Part shown: positions 58,764-64,000 of the stretch, piece by piece
How the letters are laid out: each line of letters opens with the position of its first letter
How positions within the stretch are numbered: the first letter of the stretch is position 1
Assembly: GCA_016806645.1 (NCBI GenBank)
Contig: JACSYO010000427.1
Location: 1,755,001 to 1,819,000 of the forward strand
DNA: 64,000 nt
Direction of reading: 5' to 3'
Origin: Ophiodon elongatus
Taxonomy: Eukaryota; Chordata; Actinopteri; Perciformes; Hexagrammidae
Notes under the pieces: model-generated
Told to the model about the DNA's origin: nothing
The model's input: the letters and a program-made list of their open reading frames with translations, nothing else
The model's database searches: none
Program-made: the position numbers and the translations under genes

Positions 58764-60969
58764 CTCCCCCCACCAGAACACACGCACAAACACATGCAGG
58801 AAAACGGGCACAGAACGATGCAAACACAGACGTGGAAATATAGACCAGAACATGCACAGATGCATGGACAACAAACACACACTGTACTTGCACATGAACA
58901 TGCATTTACCATTTGTTTGACATCCCCGGTTTGGAGAAAAAGAACTTGCATGTGGCGAAGGCTGCCGTCTGGAAAGGAATGCGTCCATCTGGGTTCAAAG
59001 TGTAACTCTAATGTGGCTGTAGAGCTCGTTGATTTAGGCTCCGGTTGCCATGTTATAATGAGCATTCCAAGCAAAATGGGAAAGGTTTACCGCATGCTTT
59101 GTTAGTTTGGCTGTGTGCAGCATGTGCGTGTGATATTCAAGATGGAAAAACTGTAAGAGCAATGACCTTCAAATCATCATTCTACTGCTCTTATATTCTT
59201 CTCTGCTCTTCTTCTTCCACTTGCAGTCATGACTGAGAATGTGAAAAATGTTGTTTACCTGTCAATTTAGGGATCCACTATATAATGAGAATTAAAACAA
59301 TGTCTGGAGGTTCATCCAAGTGTAACGACTTAATGAGTAGATACTCCAGACACACTGCAGACACAAAGAAGCTTTGATCATCCCAAATCATATCTAAACA
59401 CTGACTTGTTAAGCTCTAGAGCTGGGAAAGTAGTAGTTTTCTCTTTGTCTGTCTCCAGTGTAATGATGGCTACAATAATCTCATCTTTCTTATGCTGCTA
59501 TAGACTGTCATGTTGTATTTGCTGAGCCTGGTTTCAGTCCACGTCAGTCCTTTTAAAATTCTTTATAGATGTCTTGTTCGGATAGGGATAGGCTCAGTTA
59601 CATTTCAAAATCATTAATTCTTGCATAAATATTTGTTTCTCCTTGTGTTGCTCTGATTTAGTCTTTGCTAACTGCCTAAAATAGAAGTACAAAGTATATT
59701 AGCCATATGTTAAGTACAATTTGTCCTGAGTAGATTACGATGGAAACGCACACCTTTAGACCAGTTTAGTTTGGCTTGCTTCAGCAGTGCTAAACACCCG
59801 TCTCCATTTCACTCAGTTTTTTTGTCCACTGGCGGTCTTGGCTCGGGCTCACAGTTGTCGGTCACGGGGTGTGTGGAGGTCAAAAAACGTCGGCTCCGAC
59901 TCTGACTCTGGAGTTTACTCTCCGGAAGAGCACTTTCCCAAGCTCTCGCCTTGCTCGGCTCCCCCGGGGACTGGCGGGCGAATTATAAAAATCTGTTTCT
60001 GTGCAGGCGTGCAGGGGAGCAGGAGAGCAGGGATGGGACGGGGGAGCTCTGGTGGGAATTCTCAAGCGGAACCCTTAAAATGCAAAGGGGGGAAAAACAG
60101 GAAGGAGAAGGAGAAGAGAGGATTTTGGCTTTGGAGCTCAGCTCAGAGACTGCGGCTTGGAGGAGAAATTTGATCTGGGGCCCAGAGAATAATGTTAGTG
60201 TGCTGAAGAAGCCAGGTTATTGTTGAAAGGATCTGTAGGTCCACTCACTGCTGCGCATTTTACTGTTGCTGAGCCTGTTTTACAGAGCAAAGGTTTTACC
60301 ATTAGGCTCGAAAATCTCACATTGTGTGTCAGCACAATGTAATATCAGATGCTGTAAATACTGCTCACCGTTGGGAGTCATTTTTCCCCTTGAATGATGG
60401 TGTATTCAATGACACTTCCTTACGTGCAAAATCCAGGCCCTCTGGGAGTTGTTAACAGCAGAGACAGGCGTTGTCTGAGGTCGACGACATGCCATGTCTG
60501 TGTCCTGTGTTTAAAGGAATAGTGAAACAGAATACAGCTTTGGTTGCAGACGACAGAAGCTGTGTATGTTTGCATCACCTGTGGCTGTTTATGAATTACC
60601 TTGTCCATTGAATGTATCACTGCCTGCCAAACAGTAAGGCCCATGCCAGGAAGAGCTCTATGGCCTCTTTTGCTTGGCGAACTTTCCTGTCAATGGCCTT
60701 ACTTACACTGTCAGTGATGATTTATGCTGACTGTAACCACAGGGCTCCAACCGCAGGTGCACCTACACCAAGGTTTCTCACTGCCAGACGAGCCCATGAT
60801 GTGTGCACTAATTTGTCTCTGGAACGAAGTGAGCTGAACACATAAAAAATTAAAAGGGCGGCCATTTATTTCAGAATTAAAATAGATTTTTTGTCCAACA
60901 CGAATAGATGGAAATGTGATTTTAACCATGCTCTGTGAGGCTGTGCTTAGGAACAACAGTGCCGCAAGG

Positions 60970-61420
60970 TAAATGCTAAAGACAGAAAGCTGTCATGCTC
61001 ACAATGCTAATTTGATCTTTAACAGGTATATACAATTATCATCTTAATTTACCAGTAAGCATGCTAACAATGAGCACAGAATGTCGGTTCCTATTTTCAT
61101 GGTAATCCATCCAACAGTTGGCACCACAGGAAAAGTCAGGAAGAATCGCCAAAGTCAATAGAATACATCATCTGGGAACTATAATTATCTGTACAAACGC
61201 TGGTGCCAATCCATCAAGTAGATGTTGAGAGATTCACTGAATAAGTGAAGAGTTTGACCTGCTAGCGGCGCAAGAGGAAAAACTCACATGATTTCCAAAG
61301 TATAGAAGAGTGAGTTTATTATCATCTGAGATTGGATGTCTGGGGAGATATTTTCATAGCTATCCATTCAATAGTTGTTGAGATATATGAGTTGGGATGA
61401 AAGCGGTGAATAGATCAAGC
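60970..61420. repeat. Decayed copy of the gctaacatgctcaca-type repeat
   Basis: gtcatgctcacaatgctaat, gtaagcatgctaacaatgag, catggtaatccatccaacag and caatagttgttgagatatat follow the order of the family seen at 4670-4945. Confidence 0.6.
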
Positions 61421-64000
61421 GTCCAACTTAGTGACAGACCGACAACTCGATTTTACAAGTGAAAGTGTCAGACATTCATGTGTGAAGAATGGAAAAAGAG
61501 AATTTAAAATCCGGCTTAGTCTCTCACCACAGCACACCTGGCCGGCCAGTTATTGCGTAAAGCCGGCGTAAAGCCCGCCCCCCGATTCCAGCGCTGTGGT
61601 TTCAGATGCTGTGAGACAATCCAACAAGCACTTTCGGTTGAAACACACTGAGGCCTTTAGCGTCACAGAATCTTTCGACGTTGGCTGAAGCCAGAGTACC
61701 ACATTTTCGGATTTGACAGAGGCAGTGTGGGATGGGGGTTGGGGGGTTGTGTAGGCCAAAGAGAGAGCTGTTTAAAAGCAGGCCCTGGGATGTGTTGGCA
61801 TGGGCACTGGTCTGTGGAGCCAGCAGGGTAATTGGGAGCAGACTGGGGAGTCAGGAGCTCTGCTGATGGGAGCTCTCTGTCTGTGGGGAGGAGGGGCTGA
61901 CATGTCTGTGGGAGGGAGTCGAAGGACAGATGCGCAGACCCTGCAAAGAGACGTAACACGACACCCGCGCCCAGATGGGGGGATAGAGAGAGATTTGTTT
62001 GCTCTGCCTCCAAGACGGATTCATCCTCTTCCAATTTTCTCTTCTCATTGTGATGATCTTGTCTTTCTCTCCGGTAGAGAGGCTTCTCCTCTCTTCCTTG
62101 AGCTGGTTAAGGCCTCTCATGTATTTGTTGGCGCTACGTAAAAGCCATTGTGGAGGTGGAAGAATTCAATCTTATTCGCACCAGGTCAGTCCAGGTTTAA
62201 GAAACTCTTCTGTGCTTAAAAGCTTCCACAAATCTTTTTCAACTATCCACTTAATTTTCGCCTTTTGTCAGGCCAACAATGTCAGAGATTCCCCCTCCAA
62301 ACTTGTATTTCTAGAAGGGCTTATCACTTTGAAGACTTTAGTGCATCATTAGCCTGCAAGCCGCACCATTTGCAGTCAGTGGAATGTGGAATGGAAGCCA
62401 CAAACTCCAAAGTGAAAGGGAGACCTTCCCCATTAAAGCCCTGTGGTTAAACTGTTACGGGATGATCATTTGTAAACTCTGACAGGTGGAGAGAGTGGGA
62501 AGGACTTTTAGGAGGATTTTGCTGAGTTTGTCTGGAGTTTTCCTTCCGTTTGCTGCCATTTTGACCTTGTGGTAGTCAGAGCTGTCCCATTTATCAACAG
62601 CGAACTAAAGTTCTTACTGTATGGGGTGAATTCTTAAGCCAAAAAAAACCTTCCGGTGCAAAAGCTTGGTGACTTCATTTCTTACCCCCACTTCCTGCAA
62701 ATCACATCTCACTTCCTGTCAGTTTGTGGGCACAAACACAAACAAGAAAATAACTATTCATTTCATGCATGTGTTGCTTAAATGGTGTATCATTCTGTCC
62801 CTTGGTTGTGCATGTGCACCATAATTACATTCATAGTGGCTTCCTCTGTGGCCCCAATTATAATTAGGGTTTGTTTATACGTTTTCTGAGGTAATATTTT
62901 GGCCCATTCTTCCACCTCCCAGTGGGATAGACTGTAGACACCCAGGCCGTCAGAGTCTCAGTAATAAAAGCCAACCACAATAACAAGAAATTCTACATAT
63001 GTGGCGTTAGAAATACAACAATGGACACTGTTGTGTTATATTTAGAGTGGATTGATAAGCAAAAATACATGCAGAGAGAAATTAATTGTTTGTGCTATCC
63101 CCCATCAGTTCCTGTCTGGTTCTGTGGCTAACCCAGTTTCAATGCTGTCTCATGTCCATCCTCTCCTAACAATGGAGGGAGCAGGGGTAGAAGTGGAGGG
63201 GCAAGAGGACACAGCACAGCAGGCCAGGAGGACTATAAGTTTGAACCAGACACTTGGCAGCAAGATGGCTTGTGCATGCACTGTATGTGTGTGTGCACTT
63301 GTCTTTTGCCCCTAAAGGCCAGGTGATAGGCATCTTTACCACTGTCCATCATACAGCGCAGATCCCTGGTTGGATATAGAACGGAAATATAGAGATGGAA
63401 AAGTAATGTGTGTGAAAATGGCACATAGAACAAATTCAATGAGTGTGCAGCTTCCAGGCTTGTAACGCACTTTCTGGCTGTCAATCGCATGCATGGGCAG
63501 AAACACACACAGATACAGGCACACATAGTCATAGAATTGGCCTGTTTGGCTCATGTCCAAGGACTTGCTATGAAATCAGCTTGGGAAAGCAGCAGGGGCC
63601 CTGAACAGGACACAGAGACAGAAACAGAGAGGGAAAAAGAGTGAGGGAGACTGCAGAGCCCAGATAAAATTCCATTGTTTATTTGCCCGACCCTCTCCTT
63701 CCCTCCTCCTCACCATACATCCTTTCCTTTACCATCAACCCTTCCTTTTCTACTTCAAGCAAAACCGGCCCAAAGCCTACCAGGTCAAGGCAGCATGTCA
63801 GTCACTGTGAAATCCCCATATTCCCTGTCAGATCTGGCAACATGGCAGCGCTCAAAACAAATTGGCTGTACATGAATAATCTCTGATGTGGTACATTTCA
63901 GCATGAAAGAGAACGACGGGCTATAAGGATTAAAAACAAGTCCTCCTCCATCATACTTTTGTCCCCGCAACTCCAAGACTGAGTGGGAATGAAAGAGAGA

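Overview
The window looks like nuclear DNA from a ray-finned fish, probably a percomorph. Evidence: large introns, very abundant (CA)n/(GT)n microsatellites, several dispersed repeat families that I recognise as teleost elements, and two vertebrate multi-exon genes. There is no sign of bacterial operons, phage or CRISPR. Most long open frames here are dinucleotide-repeat translations or antisense shadows.

Layout. (1) 1-22,742: no coding exon recognised. It holds microsatellites, transposon-derived repeats and AT-rich DNA, and is best read as 5' flank or first intron of srpk2. (2) 22,743-45,620, plus strand: srpk2, an SR-protein-specific kinase. I could assemble 15 coding exons from conserved protein sequence plus splice sites with matching phase, through the stop at 43,234-43,236 and a 3' UTR of about 2.2-2.4 kb. 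The N-terminal exon (about a dozen residues in mammals) was not found. (3) 46,435-50,198, minus strand: adck2, a mitochondrial UbiB/aarF-family atypical kinase. All eight coding exons were resolved and give 613 residues. The two genes are tail to tail, about 0.8 kb between the srpk2 poly(A) signals and the adck2 stop. (4) 50,199-50,640: CpG-containing adck2 promoter region with CRE-like and E-box sites. (5) 50,641-64,000: mostly non-coding, with repeats and one possible first coding exon of an unrecognised plus-strand gene at 54,207-54,299.

Main discovery candidate. srpk2 carries two tandem, homologous, equal-length (93 nt), same-phase versions of one kinase-domain exon (39,770-39,862 and 40,183-40,275), 320 bp apart. 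They encode alternative forms of the alpha-G helix and start of the MAPK-like insert, part of the SR-protein docking groove. The first resembles the mammalian SRPK2 sequence and the second the SRPK1 sequence. They share 20 of 32 residues, but 14 of the 18 whole codons for shared residues differ, which points to an old duplication kept under protein-level selection. This looks like a mutually exclusive exon pair that could switch one SRPK gene between two docking surfaces.

Other notable points: the acidic spacer between the kinase lobes is strongly expanded; a (GA)n microsatellite is translated into an Arg-Glu run; (CT)n and (CTCTC)n tracts sit at srpk2 3' splice sites; and two diverged direct-repeat copies flank the exon encoding the DLG motif.

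The genes act in separate pathways: SRPK2 phosphorylates RS domains of splicing factors in cytoplasm and nucleus, while ADCK2 is a mitochondrial protein linked to coenzyme Q and lipid metabolism. Nothing suggests co-regulation beyond adjacency.
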